Source of the DNA: Streptomyces sp. NBS 14/10
GTDB lineage: Bacteria; Actinomycetota; Actinomycetes; Streptomycetales; Streptomycetaceae
Reading direction: 5' to 3'
Length of the DNA: 64,000 bases
NCBI RefSeq assembly: GCF_002224125.1
Contig: NZ_NCSM01000002.1
Coordinates: forward strand, 153,654 to 217,653
Below the pieces are notes generated by a model that did not search any database, had not been told where the DNA came from, and worked only from the letters and a program-made list of their open reading frames with translations. This document shows positions 1 to 8,598 of this stretch, piece by piece; the stretch's first letter is position 1; each line of letters starts with the position of its first letter. The position numbers and the translations under genes were made by a program.

Positions 1-515
1 CTGCTGATGAAGACGCTCGGCCCTCGCAGGTCGAGATGGTAGGAGACGCGCAGGGGCAGCGCGGCGGGGGCGTCGGACATGGACCGGTGGGTCCGGGCGC
101 CGCTGTCCGGTCTTGGCAGCATCGCCGCGTAACGGTTCTCGCCGGAGCCGCAGAACACCCCGACCCTGCGGTCCTCGCCGCCCGCCCACCCCGCGTGCTC
201 CAGGGCGTGCACCGCTTCCTGTAAGAAGAGGCGGTGCTGCGGATCCATGGCGGCCGCCTCGGCGGGCGGGATCCCGAAGTAGGCGGCGTCGAACATCTCC
301 ACGTCTTCGAGCGCCCCGGCCACCGGAACGTAACTCGGGTCGGTGAGCACGCCCTGGGGGACGCCCTTCGCCGCGAGTTCGTCGGCCGTCAGCGGCACCA
401 GGGACGTCGTCCCCTTCATGAGCGCGTTCCAGTACTCCTCGGTGTCACGGGCGCCGGGGAAACGGCAAGCCATCCCGACCACCGCTATGAGCTGGCTCTC
501 CTGCGCAAGGGTCAT
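1..515 (-). CDS. Type I polyketide synthase, N-terminal ketosynthase part (partial)
   Basis: The reading frame runs off the left edge. It begins MTLAQESQLIAVVGMACRFPG, the usual start of a beta-ketoacyl synthase domain, and continues through AYFGIPPAEAAAMDPQHRLFLQE and a GPSV block just before where the active-site cysteine should lie, so that residue is outside the window. Such a domain condenses an extender unit onto a carrier-bound chain in the cytoplasm. I chose the ATG at 515 because GGAGG ends 6 nt upstream; an alternative ATG at 521 overlaps the NRPS stop as ATGA but leaves no spacing. The gene directly follows the C-A-T NRPS, so the aminoacyl chain is probably handed to this ketosynthase. 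Codon 98 (positions 222-224) is TTA, a rare codon read by bldA tRNA. High confidence in the family, none in the product. Confidence 0.9.
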   Translation of the reverse strand, partial: MTLAQESQLIAVVGMACRFPGARDTEEYWNALMKGTTSLVPLTADELAAKGVPQGVLTDPSYVPVAGALEDVEMFDAAYFGIPPAEAAAMDPQHRLFLQEAVHALEHAGWAGGEDRRVGVFCGSGENRYAAMLPRPDSGARTHRSMSDAPAALPLRVSYHLDLRGPSVFIS

Positions 516-517
516 GC

Positions 518-3500
518 TCATCCTCCGTCGTTCTCCGAGCCACTCAGCGAGCGGGCGACAGCGGCAACGGTCGGGTACTTGAACAGGTCCGTCACCGACA
601 GGCCGGGCGCGATCTCCGTCCTGAGCCGGCGATGCAGCTGAATCAGGGTCAGTGAGCTGCCCCCGAGCTGGAACAGGCTCACGTCACGGGGCACCCGGTC
701 GGGTTCCGTGCTCAGGACCTCCGCCCACAGCGCGGCGAGCCGCCGTTCGAGGCCGGTACGCGGTTCGCTGTGCGCCGACGGGGCCGCTCCCGCCTCGGGC
801 AGCGGCAGCGCTCGTATGTCCACCTTTCCGGTGGCGGTGAGCGGCAGCTCCGCCAGCCGTACGAAGTGGGTGGGCAGATGCTCCGGGGGCAGCCGGTCGG
901 CGAGGTGTCCGCGGAGGTCGGCGAGGACGTCGTCCGGTTCGCAGACGACGTAGGCGAGCAGGGAGTCCGGGAGCTCGGGGCGGACCGTCACGACGGCGTC
1001 CTGGACTCCGGGGTGCCCGAGCAGCAGGTTACGTATCCCGTCCAGTTCCACCCGCAGTCCGCGGAGCTTCGCCTGCCCGTCGTCGCGCCCGTGGAACTCG
1101 AGCAGGCCGTCCTCGGTGAAGCGGGCGAGGTCACCCGTCCGGTAGAGCAACGCGCCGGGGTCCTCGCCGAACCGGTGCGGTACGAACCGTTCGGCGGTCA
1201 GTTCGGCGCGGTTGGCGTATCCGAGAGCCAGCGGGAGCCCGCCGAGGCAGAGCTCCCCCACGAAGGTCGGGGGCAGCAACTGCCCGCCGGACCCGAGTAC
1301 ATAGGCCTGGCCCCCGGGAATGGGACGGCCGATGGGCACCGCGGCTTCCGGCTCGGCGCCGGAGCGGCACACATGGGACGTCGCGTCGCAGCCCGCTTCG
1401 GTCGGCCCGTACAGGTTGGTGACCTGGGCATGACATCCCTTGCTCACGGCTTTCACGACCCAGGAGTCGAGGGCCTCTCCACCGGCGAATATCCAGCGCA
1501 GCGCGGGGAGGCCGCCCCATCCCCCCTCCGCCAGCAGGGCCTTGAGCAGGGTGGGGACGAACTGCGCCACGGTCACCGCGTGGCGCCGCATCTCGCCGAG
1601 CATGGCCGCCGGGTCCCGGTGCGCGCCCGGAGGCGCCACCACCAGCGTGGCGCCCACGGTGAGCGGGGCGAGGTACTCCCACACCGACGCGTCGAAGATG
1701 GGCGGCGTCTTGAAGTAGAAGCGGTCCTCCGGGCGGAAGCCGAACTCGTCCCGCTTCCACCGGAGGTTGTTGGTCAGCGCACGGTGCGGGACGACGACCG
1801 CCTTGGGCAGCCCGGTGCTTCCGGACGTCGTGATGACGTACGCGGGGGCCTCGGCGTCCACCGGCCGGTCTTCGAACCCATCGCCTGGGGCAGCGGCTTC
1901 GGCGGCGTCCAGGCCGAGCGGCTTCACCCCGGGCGGCAGAGCGTCGAGTCCGGCAAGGCTCGGCGCGATCACGGCCGCCGCTCCCGCGTCGGACAGGACG
2001 AAGGCGCGGCGGCGCGGCGGCTGTTCCATGTCGACGGGGAGGAAGGCCAGGCCGCATCGGAGCACGGCCAGGGCCGCCTCGACGAACCGGGCCGACCTCG
2101 GCAAGCAGAGCGCGACGACGCTCCCCGAGGGGAGGCCGAGGGCCGTGATACGGGCGGCAAGGGACCGGGAGGCCCGTTCCAGTTCCCCGTAGGTGACCTC
2201 GTGCCCCTCGTCGATCAGGGCGACCTTCTCGGGGGCGGCGGTGGCCTGACGCAGGAAGGACTCCGGGACGTGCGGCGAGGCCGGCTCGCCGGGCGGCGCG
2301 TTCCAGGTGTCCAGCACCAGGGAGCGGTCGGCCTCGGTGATGAGCTCCACTTCCCGCGCGGCGCCGTCCCAGCCGTCGAGGATCTGGCCGAGCACGGTTT
2401 CCCATGCGCGGGCCAGCCGCTGTGCGGTGGCCGGGGCGTACACGTCGGGGTCGAAGTCCAGCCGCCCGGTGATTTCGGTGCCGCTGATGTTGATGGCCAG
2501 TAGCAGCTCCGACTTGCCGTCACGCGGGATCAGCGGGATGCGCTCCACAGCCAGCCCGCGCAACCGGGGGTCTGTGCCCAGTTCGTTGACGGACAGCATG
2601 GCCGGGAGGGCCGCACCGCCACCGGAGATCACCCGCATACGGGCCCATAGCTTCTCCAGGGACTCTCCCTGATGCTCCAGGCAGGTGAAGAGCGATTCCT
2701 GAACCTCCCGGACGTACTCCTGAAGGCTTGTTTCAGCCTGCGGAGGGCAGCGGAAGAGCATCATGTCCGTAAACAGTCCCACCACCCCGTCGAATTCGGT
2801 GCGTCGCCAGTCGACAGCCGGATAGGAGACGACGACGTCATCGGAGCGGAGGAAGTGCTGAAGCGTCAGGGAGTAAGCGGACAGCAGCACTGAGAAGGGG
2901 GTCACCCGCCGGCGTTCGACGAGCTCGAAGAAATCCGCCCGAAAGGACAGCGGGCAGGAGGAGTGGCGAATGGGCGAATCATTGCCGTACGGGCGCTTGC
3001 GTGGTGCGGACGCGAGTACGTCCATGCCCTCCAGGTATTTCTCCCAGAAGTCGGTGTGTTCCCGCTCTTCGGGGAGATTCGTCCACTCCTGCTGCTGGCG
3101 GACGTAGGCGAAATAGGGCGACTCGTCAATAGCCGCATCCGCCGGGAGGCGGCCGTCGAGGGCATCGGTATAGGCCTGGCCCAATTCCTCGATGATCAGG
3201 CCGACCGAAGGTGCGTCCACCGTGATGTGGTCGAACACCATGAGGAGAACGGCGTCCTGCGGGGACAGCCGGAACAAGTCGGCTCGCACACGGCACGCGG
3301 TTTCCCCGGAGAACGGCTCCGAAGCGGCTGCGGTGAGCCGTTCCCGCAGCTCATCGGCTGTCACCTGGTGTACGTCCAGGACGCGGTCCGGCGTGGGACG
3401 TACGCTCTGGCGAAGTTCGCCGCTCGATAACTGATGAATCGCCACACGCAGCGCGGGGTGCCGGTCCAGCACCGACCGGACGGCCGCGGCGAGCTCCTTC

Positions 3501-3625
3501 TCGGCGACGTGACCTGAAAGGCGGTAGGCCACGGGGACATGGTAGGAGTCCCCGCCGGGCTGGAGTTGCTGCGACGTCCAGACGGTCTGCTGCTGCCGGG
3601 ACAGCGGATGCCCGGCGGAATTCAC
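518..3625 (-). CDS. Non-ribosomal peptide synthetase, one C-A-T module
   Basis: This 1035-residue protein has a condensation domain (about 5-440), an adenylation domain (about 455-930) and a peptidyl carrier domain (about 945-1025). Visible motifs are TSGSTGLPK in the A domain, FDASVWEYL, YGPTE, YRTGDLARF, and FQLGGSSL with the phosphopantetheine serine. The condensation motif is DHITVD at 132-137 instead of HHxxxD; the second, catalytic histidine is kept. Reading the pocket by hand gives DAWQFGLC plus D and K, which resembles glutamine-type codes I recall, but this is a weak prediction. There is no thioesterase, so the chain moves on, most likely to the PKS that follows. The start is GTG at 3625 with AGGG upstream. 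Codon 66 (3428-3430) is TTA, suggesting bldA control. Hybrid NRPS-PKS cluster, product unknown. Confidence 0.93.
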   Translation of the reverse strand: MNSAGHPLSRQQQTVWTSQQLQPGGDSYHVPVAYRLSGHVAEKELAAAVRSVLDRHPALRVAIHQLSSGELRQSVRPTPDRVLDVHQVTADELRERLTAAASEPFSGETACRVRADLFRLSPQDAVLLMVFDHITVDAPSVGLIIEELGQAYTDALDGRLPADAAIDESPYFAYVRQQQEWTNLPEEREHTDFWEKYLEGMDVLASAPRKRPYGNDSPIRHSSCPLSFRADFFELVERRRVTPFSVLLSAYSLTLQHFLRSDDVVVSYPAVDWRRTEFDGVVGLFTDMMLFRCPPQAETSLQEYVREVQESLFTCLEHQGESLEKLWARMRVISGGGAALPAMLSVNELGTDPRLRGLAVERIPLIPRDGKSELLLAINISGTEITGRLDFDPDVYAPATAQRLARAWETVLGQILDGWDGAAREVELITEADRSLVLDTWNAPPGEPASPHVPESFLRQATAAPEKVALIDEGHEVTYGELERASRSLAARITALGLPSGSVVALCLPRSARFVEAALAVLRCGLAFLPVDMEQPPRRRAFVLSDAGAAAVIAPSLAGLDALPPGVKPLGLDAAEAAAPGDGFEDRPVDAEAPAYVITTSGSTGLPKAVVVPHRALTNNLRWKRDEFGFRPEDRFYFKTPPIFDASVWEYLAPLTVGATLVVAPPGAHRDPAAMLGEMRRHAVTVAQFVPTLLKALLAEGGWGGLPALRWIFAGGEALDSWVVKAVSKGCHAQVTNLYGPTEAGCDATSHVCRSGAEPEAAVPIGRPIPGGQAYVLGSGGQLLPPTFVGELCLGGLPLALGYANRAELTAERFVPHRFGEDPGALLYRTGDLARFTEDGLLEFHGRDDGQAKLRGLRVELDGIRNLLLGHPGVQDAVVTVRPELPDSLLAYVVCEPDDVLADLRGHLADRLPPEHLPTHFVRLAELPLTATGKVDIRALPLPEAGAAPSAHSEPRTGLERRLAALWAEVLSTEPDRVPRDVSLFQLGGSSLTLIQLHRRLRTEIAPGLSVTDLFKYPTVAAVARSLSGSENDGG

Positions 3626-3964
3626 AGAGTCACCCTGGAGAGGTGCTGGAATGCGAGATGTCCAGGTTTCCCTGAGCTTGCGTGAATATCAGCGGCGATA
3701 TGCCTCAAAACCGGCGATCCGCTGGATCTGGAAGCGCGTATCTGAATCAATAGATGACCCACTATTGCCCCCTCGTAACCGAGTTCCCCGTGAGCAATTC
3801 TTCTAACAGAAGATCGCAGTGAGTTTGCGACACATGGCGTCGCGCCGACCAGAGCTGTCGCGTTTTTGTGATGCAGGTCACGCGCTTGGGGGTGTGGATT
3901 GAGGAGCGTACCGCCTTGTTGCCCGCTTTGGTGTGCATGATGTCGGCCGTGACTCTTGGCGATA
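3626..3964. other. Intergenic leader of the NRPS gene
   Basis: These 339 bases separate the NRPS start from the end of the ROK kinase gene. They are visibly less GC-rich than the flanking genes and presumably hold the NRPS promoter and leader (minus strand). I could not settle on a -35/-10 pair or a terminator. An open frame crossing it does not show Streptomyces codon bias and is not called. Confidence 0.4.
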
Positions 3965-4939
3965 TTAAGTCTGGCGTGGCTGATTTTCATCGAGCCTCTC
4001 GACTCGGCAGTTGGCCGTGCGAATCGCCGTCGTCTCCAGGCGGGCGCGGGCGGCGGCGCCCACCGGTACGGCATCGGCGCCGAGTTGGGCACGGACCAGG
4101 CGGACCGGGTGACCACTGACCGGGGGCTCCTCGGCGAGCTCGGCCCGTACGACGGGCTCGAGAAGGTGCCAGGCACGGCTGACGCCGCCACCGATCACCA
4201 CCGTGGTGATGTCCACCAGGCCGGCTGTCATGACGACCGCCCGCGCGAGCCCGGCGCCGGCGGCGCGGTACACCTCCAGGGCGTCCTCGTCGCCGTACGC
4301 GGCCGCGTCGGCGACCTCTCGCGCGGTGAGCCGGCGGCCGGTGCGCTCGGAGAATCGGGCCGCGATGGAACGGCCGGAGGCCAAGGTCTCCAGGTGGCCA
4401 CGTCCCCCGCAGGTACAGGGCAGGTCGCCGAACCCGGGGATGTGCCCGATCTCGCCGGCCGCGCCGTGCGGGCCGGCGAAGAGCCGGCCGCCCGTCCAGA
4501 GCGCGCCGCCCACGCCCGTGCCCAGCGCGATGCCGAGAACATCGGGCTCGCCCCGTACCGCGCCGCCCGACACCTCCCCGCGCAGGAACGCGTTGACGTC
4601 GTTGTCGAGGAACGCGGGAACGCCCAGGGCGTCCTCCACGGCGGCGGTGACGGGGAAGCCCGACCAGCCGCTGAAGGAGTCGCTGGCCACCAGGATGCGG
4701 CCCGCGGCGGTGTCCACCACCCCGGCCGCGCCGACGCCGGCGCCGATCAGCCGGCCGGGCGTACGCCGCAACAGCGGTGCCAGTACACCGAGCGCGGCGT
4801 CCATCATGGCCTGCCCGCCGGAGGCCGCCGGAGTGGTCGTTCCGGCCCGGTCGAGCACCGTGAGGTCGTCGTCGCACAGCACCACCTGGGTCGTGGTCCC
4901 GCCGATGTCCACGCCGGCGAACAAGGGGCGGTCGTTCAC
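3965..4939 (-). CDS. ROK family sugar kinase
   Basis: A 324-residue cytoplasmic ROK-fold protein without a DNA-binding domain, so a sugar kinase (glucokinase, fructokinase or amino-sugar kinase type) is likely. The ATP phosphate motif DIGGTTTQ is at 11-18, LDNDVNAF at 111-118 contains the catalytic aspartate, and the ROK signature around 139-195 includes GEIGH and PCTCGGRGHLE. In most ROK proteins the zinc motif reads CxCGxxGCxE; here the third cysteine is histidine (H182), which could still bind zinc. GTG start at 4939 overlaps the stop of the upstream ABC ATPase gene by 4 bp, so the two are translationally coupled. The kinase probably phosphorylates the sugar part of whatever the importer brings in. 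The substrate cannot be read from sequence. Confidence 0.88.
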   Translation of the reverse strand: MNDRPLFAGVDIGGTTTQVVLCDDDLTVLDRAGTTTPAASGGQAMMDAALGVLAPLLRRTPGRLIGAGVGAAGVVDTAAGRILVASDSFSGWSGFPVTAAVEDALGVPAFLDNDVNAFLRGEVSGGAVRGEPDVLGIALGTGVGGALWTGGRLFAGPHGAAGEIGHIPGFGDLPCTCGGRGHLETLASGRSIAARFSERTGRRLTAREVADAAAYGDEDALEVYRAAGAGLARAVVMTAGLVDITTVVIGGGVSRAWHLLEPVVRAELAEEPPVSGHPVRLVRAQLGADAVPVGAAARARLETTAIRTANCRVERLDENQPRQT

Positions 4940-6693
4940 GCCTCGGCCTCCGTGCGTCCGGCCGCCAAGGTGGCCAGGCGTTCGGCTCTGCGTCCGCGTT
5001 GCACCACCGGGTCGGGGACCGGCACGGCGGCCAGCAGCCGCCGGGTGTAGTCGGTCTCCGGGCGCAGCAGCGTCTCACCGGTGGGGCCCTGCTCCTCGAT
5101 CCGCCCGGCCCGCATGACGGCGACCCGGCGGGCGAAGTGCTGGACGACGGCGAGGTCGTGGGAGACGAACAGACAGGCGAAGCCCAACTCGTCCTGCAGC
5201 TCCGTGATGACCTTCAGCACAGACTCCTGCACGCTCACATCGAGCGCACTGGTGGGCTCGTCGGCGACCAGCAGCCGCGGCTCGAGCACCAGCGCGCGGG
5301 CCAGACTAACCCGCTGACGCTGACCGCCGGACAGCTCGCGGGGAGCGCGCCGGACGATGTCGCGGGGCAGCCGGACCCGGTCGAGCACTGCTTCGACCCT
5401 GCTGCGCTGTTCCTGGGCGGACAGTTCACGGCGATGCACCCGCAGCGGCTCGGCGACGCACTCGCCGACGGTCATCCTGGCGTCGAGCGAGGCGACCGGG
5501 TCCTGGAGGACCACGCCTATGCCGGACCGCAGCCTGCGGCGGGCACGGGAACGGGTACGGGCCAGGTCGGCACCGAACAGCGACACGGCGCCTGACGTCG
5601 GCGGGATCAAGCCGAGTGCGACCCGCGCCGCGGTGGACTTGCCGGAGCCCGACTCGCCCACCAGGCCCAGGGTCTCGCCGGGGCGGACGACGAGCGAGAT
5701 ACCGTCCAGGGCGTGCACCGCGCGCTTTCCGCGACCGAACACCACCGAGATGTCGCGGAGTTCGACGACCGGCGCGGTGGCGTCGCCGCTGCCGGACCCG
5801 CCCTCCGGGCGGGCCTCGCCGACTGCCGCGGCGCTGAGCCGACGTGAGGCCGGCGGGCGCTCGTCGGACTCCGCGACCGACAGCCGGGGCACGGCGGCCA
5901 GCAGCCGCCGGGTGTAGTCGTGGGACGGGCGCAGCAGTACATCCTCGACCGGGCCGGTCTCCACGATCCGGCCCTGGTACATCACGGCGACCCGGTCCGC
6001 GAAGTCGGCGACCACCCCCATGTTGTGGGTGACGAGCAGGACGCCGGTGCCCGTCTCGGCGGCGAGCCTGCGCAGCAGGTCGAGGATCTCGGCCTGCACG
6101 GTGACGTCCAGCGCGGTGGTCGGCTCATCGGCGATCAGGAGGGCCGGGTCGTTGGCGATGGCCATGGCGATGACCACCCGCTGACGCTGGCCCCCGGAGA
6201 GCTGGAAGGGGTAGGCGGCCGCGCGGTTCTCCGGCTCGGGGATGCCGACCCTGCGCAGCAGGCCGACGGCGCGAGCGGCGGCGTCCTTGGCGGAGACGTC
6301 GTTGTGGTTGCGGATCACCTCGGCGATCTGCCTGCCGATCCGGGTGAGCGGGTCGAGCGCGGTGGCCGGCTCCTGGAACACCATGGAGACGGTCCGGCCG
6401 CGCAGCGCGGCGAGCCCTCCCTCGTCGGCGCCGACGATGTCGGTGCCGTCGATCACGGCCTGGCCCGTGACACGGGCGTTTCCGGACAGCAGCCCCATCG
6501 CGGCCAGCGCGACGGTGGACTTCCCGGAGCCCGACTCGCCGACCAGAGCGAGGGTTTCACCGGGACGGACGTGCAGGGACACCCCCTGTACGGCGGGAAC
6601 CTCCGCGGACTCGGTGGTGAAGACGACACCGAGGTCGTCGAGTTCGAGAATCGGCTCGGCCGTCGGGGCGGCGGAGGTCTGGGTGGCGGTCAT
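4936..6693 (-). CDS. Dipeptide/oligopeptide-type ABC importer, fused double ATPase
   Basis: This 585-residue protein joins two nucleotide-binding domains that are separate DppD- and DppF-like proteins in many bacteria. Each half has a Walker [10 protein letters not shown] (first at 52-60, second near 350), a signature LSGGQRQRV and a Walker B ending ADEPT. The halves are linked by a short acidic, glycine-rich stretch. It powers the membrane permeases encoded just upstream in the same operon (permease stop and ATPase start overlap by 4 bp) and is followed by the ROK kinase with another 4-bp overlap. Fused ATPases of this type are common in actinobacteria. The family transports peptides, nickel or, in several known cases, oligosaccharides, so the substrate stays open. 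Confidence 0.93.
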   Translation of the reverse strand: MTATQTSAAPTAEPILELDDLGVVFTTESAEVPAVQGVSLHVRPGETLALVGESGSGKSTVALAAMGLLSGNARVTGQAVIDGTDIVGADEGGLAALRGRTVSMVFQEPATALDPLTRIGRQIAEVIRNHNDVSAKDAAARAVGLLRRVGIPEPENRAAAYPFQLSGGQRQRVVIAMAIANDPALLIADEPTTALDVTVQAEILDLLRRLAAETGTGVLLVTHNMGVVADFADRVAVMYQGRIVETGPVEDVLLRPSHDYTRRLLAAVPRLSVAESDERPPASRRLSAAAVGEARPEGGSGSGDATAPVVELRDISVVFGRGKRAVHALDGISLVVRPGETLGLVGESGSGKSTAARVALGLIPPTSGAVSLFGADLARTRSRARRRLRSGIGVVLQDPVASLDARMTVGECVAEPLRVHRRELSAQEQRSRVEAVLDRVRLPRDIVRRAPRELSGGQRQRVSLARALVLEPRLLVADEPTSALDVSVQESVLKVITELQDELGFACLFVSHDLAVVQHFARRVAVMRAGRIEEQGPTGETLLRPETDYTRRLLAAVPVPDPVVQRGRRAERLATLAAGRTEAEA

Positions 6694-7589
6694 CCGCGTC
6701 CCCTCACGTCGAATGCGTCACGGAGCCCGTCCCCGATCGCGTTGAACGCCCACACCACCAGGATGATGGCCAGGCCGGGCGGCAGGATGAGCCACCAATA
6801 GCCGGAGTAGGCGGCGGTGAGTCCCGCGGAGAGCATGCCGCCCCAGTCGGTGGCCGGCGGCTGCAGGCCCAGGCCCAGGTAGGAGACGTACGCCACGAGG
6901 AGGATGGCGTCGGCTATCTGGAAGGTCGCGGCAACGACGATGGTCGACACGGAGTTGGGCAGGATGTGCCGCAGGATCGCGCGGGCGTGTGTTCCTCCGA
7001 TGGCCCGCAGCGTCAGTATGTAGTCGCGGTTCTTCAGGGTCAGGGTCTCGGCCCGGATGAGCCGCGTCGGCACCAGCCATGACACCAGCCCGAGGATGAG
7101 GATCAGACCGGCCAGGCCGGGGGTGGTGATGGCGGAGACCACCAGCAGGATGAAGAGGGCGGGGATGGCGATGCCCGCGTCCACGATCCGCATCATCACC
7201 GCGTCGATCCAGCCGCCGGCATAGCCCGCGGCCGCGCCCCACAGGGTGCCGATGACGGTGGCCAGGACGCCTGCGGCGAGACCGACGATCAGCGACACCT
7301 TGCCGCCGTACATCAGCCGGCCCAGTTCGTCGTGGCCGACGGCGTCGGTGCCGAGCCAGTGTGCGCCGCTCGGCGAGAGGTTGACCTGCTGGAGGTTGGT
7401 GTGGGTCTGGTCCGTGTGGTACACCAGCGGGCCCACGAAGCAGAACAGGACGAAGAACACCACGACGCCGAGCCCGGCGATGGCGAGCCGGTTGCGCAGG
7501 AAGCGCCGTACGGCGAGCCGGGTGCCGGAGCTCTCCCGGGGGGTGTCCGCGGTGCCGGGCGTCTTGGCCGGCTGGATGACGGCGCTCAT
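6690..7589 (-). CDS. ABC importer permease, DppC/OppC type
   Basis: A 299-residue inner-membrane protein with a cytoplasmic N-terminus, a first membrane helix (about residues 34-55) and a C-terminal block of helices containing the EAA-like loop near 200. The N-terminal OppC_N region and GTDAVGHDELGRLMYGGKVS are typical of DppC proteins. It should pair with the DppB-like permease encoded immediately upstream; the genes overlap by 4 bp (7586-7589). Length is normal for the family. Together with the ATPase and the lipoprotein it forms a complete family 5 importer. Confidence 0.93.
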   Translation of the reverse strand: MSAVIQPAKTPGTADTPRESSGTRLAVRRFLRNRLAIAGLGVVVFFVLFCFVGPLVYHTDQTHTNLQQVNLSPSGAHWLGTDAVGHDELGRLMYGGKVSLIVGLAAGVLATVIGTLWGAAAGYAGGWIDAVMMRIVDAGIAIPALFILLVVSAITTPGLAGLILILGLVSWLVPTRLIRAETLTLKNRDYILTLRAIGGTHARAILRHILPNSVSTIVVAATFQIADAILLVAYVSYLGLGLQPPATDWGGMLSAGLTAAYSGYWWLILPPGLAIILVVWAFNAIGDGLRDAFDVRGRG

Positions 7590-8548
7590 ACCCGGCTGCC
7601 TGCCTTCACTCGGGGATCGATGATCCGCTGGACGATGTCGGCGAGCAGCGTGCCGACCACGGTGGCGACGGCGATGACCAGCACACAGCCCAGCAGGACC
7701 GGGTAGTCGGAGGCCTGTGCGGCGGACCAGAACAGCAGCCCCATGCCGGGGTAGTTGAAGAGCTGCTCCACCACCAGCGCACCGCCGAAGAGCACCGGCA
7801 GGTAGTAGCCGAGCATCGCGACCACGGGGGTCAGGGAGTTACGGAAGACGTGCCGCCACAGGATGGCGCCGGAGCGGGAACCCCCGGCCCGCGCCGTCCT
7901 GACGTAGTCCTCGGAGAGATTCTCCAAGGTGGCGGCGCGCATATAGCGGCTGAACACCGCCACCATGGAGGCGGCGCCGGCGGCCACCGGCAGTACCAGG
8001 GCCTGCGGGTCGGAGAACACCTGGGCGAGCGAGTCCCCCTGCGGCGCCTGGGACGGGAACCACGGCAGCACCTGGCTGAACACCAGAATCAGGATCAGCC
8101 CGAGGAAGTACACCGGCGTGGAGTAGGCGATGAAGCTCAGCGTGGTGATGACATAGTCCACCGGCCCGTTGCGGCGCACGGCCTGCCACATCCCCAGCGG
8201 GATCGCCAGGAGCAGGCCGATGACCATCGACAGGACGGTCAGGACCAGGGTCTTCGGCAGCCGCTCCCCGATGAGCCGGGAGACCGGCGCGTTCAGGGTG
8301 TACGAGGTGCCGAGGTCGCCGTGCAGCAACTGGTTCAGGTAGTGGAAGTACTGCACGGGCAGAGACTGGTCGAGGCCCTGTTCATGGTTGAAGCGGGCGA
8401 TCTGCTGCGCCGTGGCCTGCGGGCCGAGGATACCGCGGGCGGGACCCCCGGGCAGGGCGTGCAGCAGACCGAAGACCACGATCGTCACGATCACGATCAC
8501 CACGACGGCCTGGAGGACGCGTCTGATCAGGTACGAAGGAGTACTCAT
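7586..8548 (-). CDS. ABC importer permease, DppB/OppB type
   Basis: A 320-residue membrane protein with about six hydrophobic helices. The start MSTPSYLIRRVLQAVVVIVIV is a typical DppB first helix, followed by a periplasm-side loop and GDLGTSY, and the C-terminal half holds RTARAGG, the EAA-like cytoplasmic loop that contacts the ATPase, and the FNYPGMG block. It starts 50 nt downstream of the binding-protein stop, in the same direction, so the operon order is binding protein, DppB, DppC, double ATPase, kinase. Normal length. Confidence 0.93.
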   Translation of the reverse strand: MSTPSYLIRRVLQAVVVIVIVTIVVFGLLHALPGGPARGILGPQATAQQIARFNHEQGLDQSLPVQYFHYLNQLLHGDLGTSYTLNAPVSRLIGERLPKTLVLTVLSMVIGLLLAIPLGMWQAVRRNGPVDYVITTLSFIAYSTPVYFLGLILILVFSQVLPWFPSQAPQGDSLAQVFSDPQALVLPVAAGAASMVAVFSRYMRAATLENLSEDYVRTARAGGSRSGAILWRHVFRNSLTPVVAMLGYYLPVLFGGALVVEQLFNYPGMGLLFWSAAQASDYPVLLGCVLVIAVATVVGTLLADIVQRIIDPRVKAGSRV

Positions 8549-8598
8549 GTGTTTTCCGGTCGCTTCGGCTCAGGAATGCGCTGGGTCACCGGCCGGGC

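Noticed and set aside
770..2503. Long plus-strand frame (577 codons) opposite the NRPS gene
   Set aside because: It is the shadow of the NRPS coding strand; no recognisable protein motif and no ribosome site.
3622..4191. Minus-strand frame across the NRPS leader and the end of the ROK kinase
   Set aside because: It overlaps the kinase in another frame, has no codon bias and no family match.
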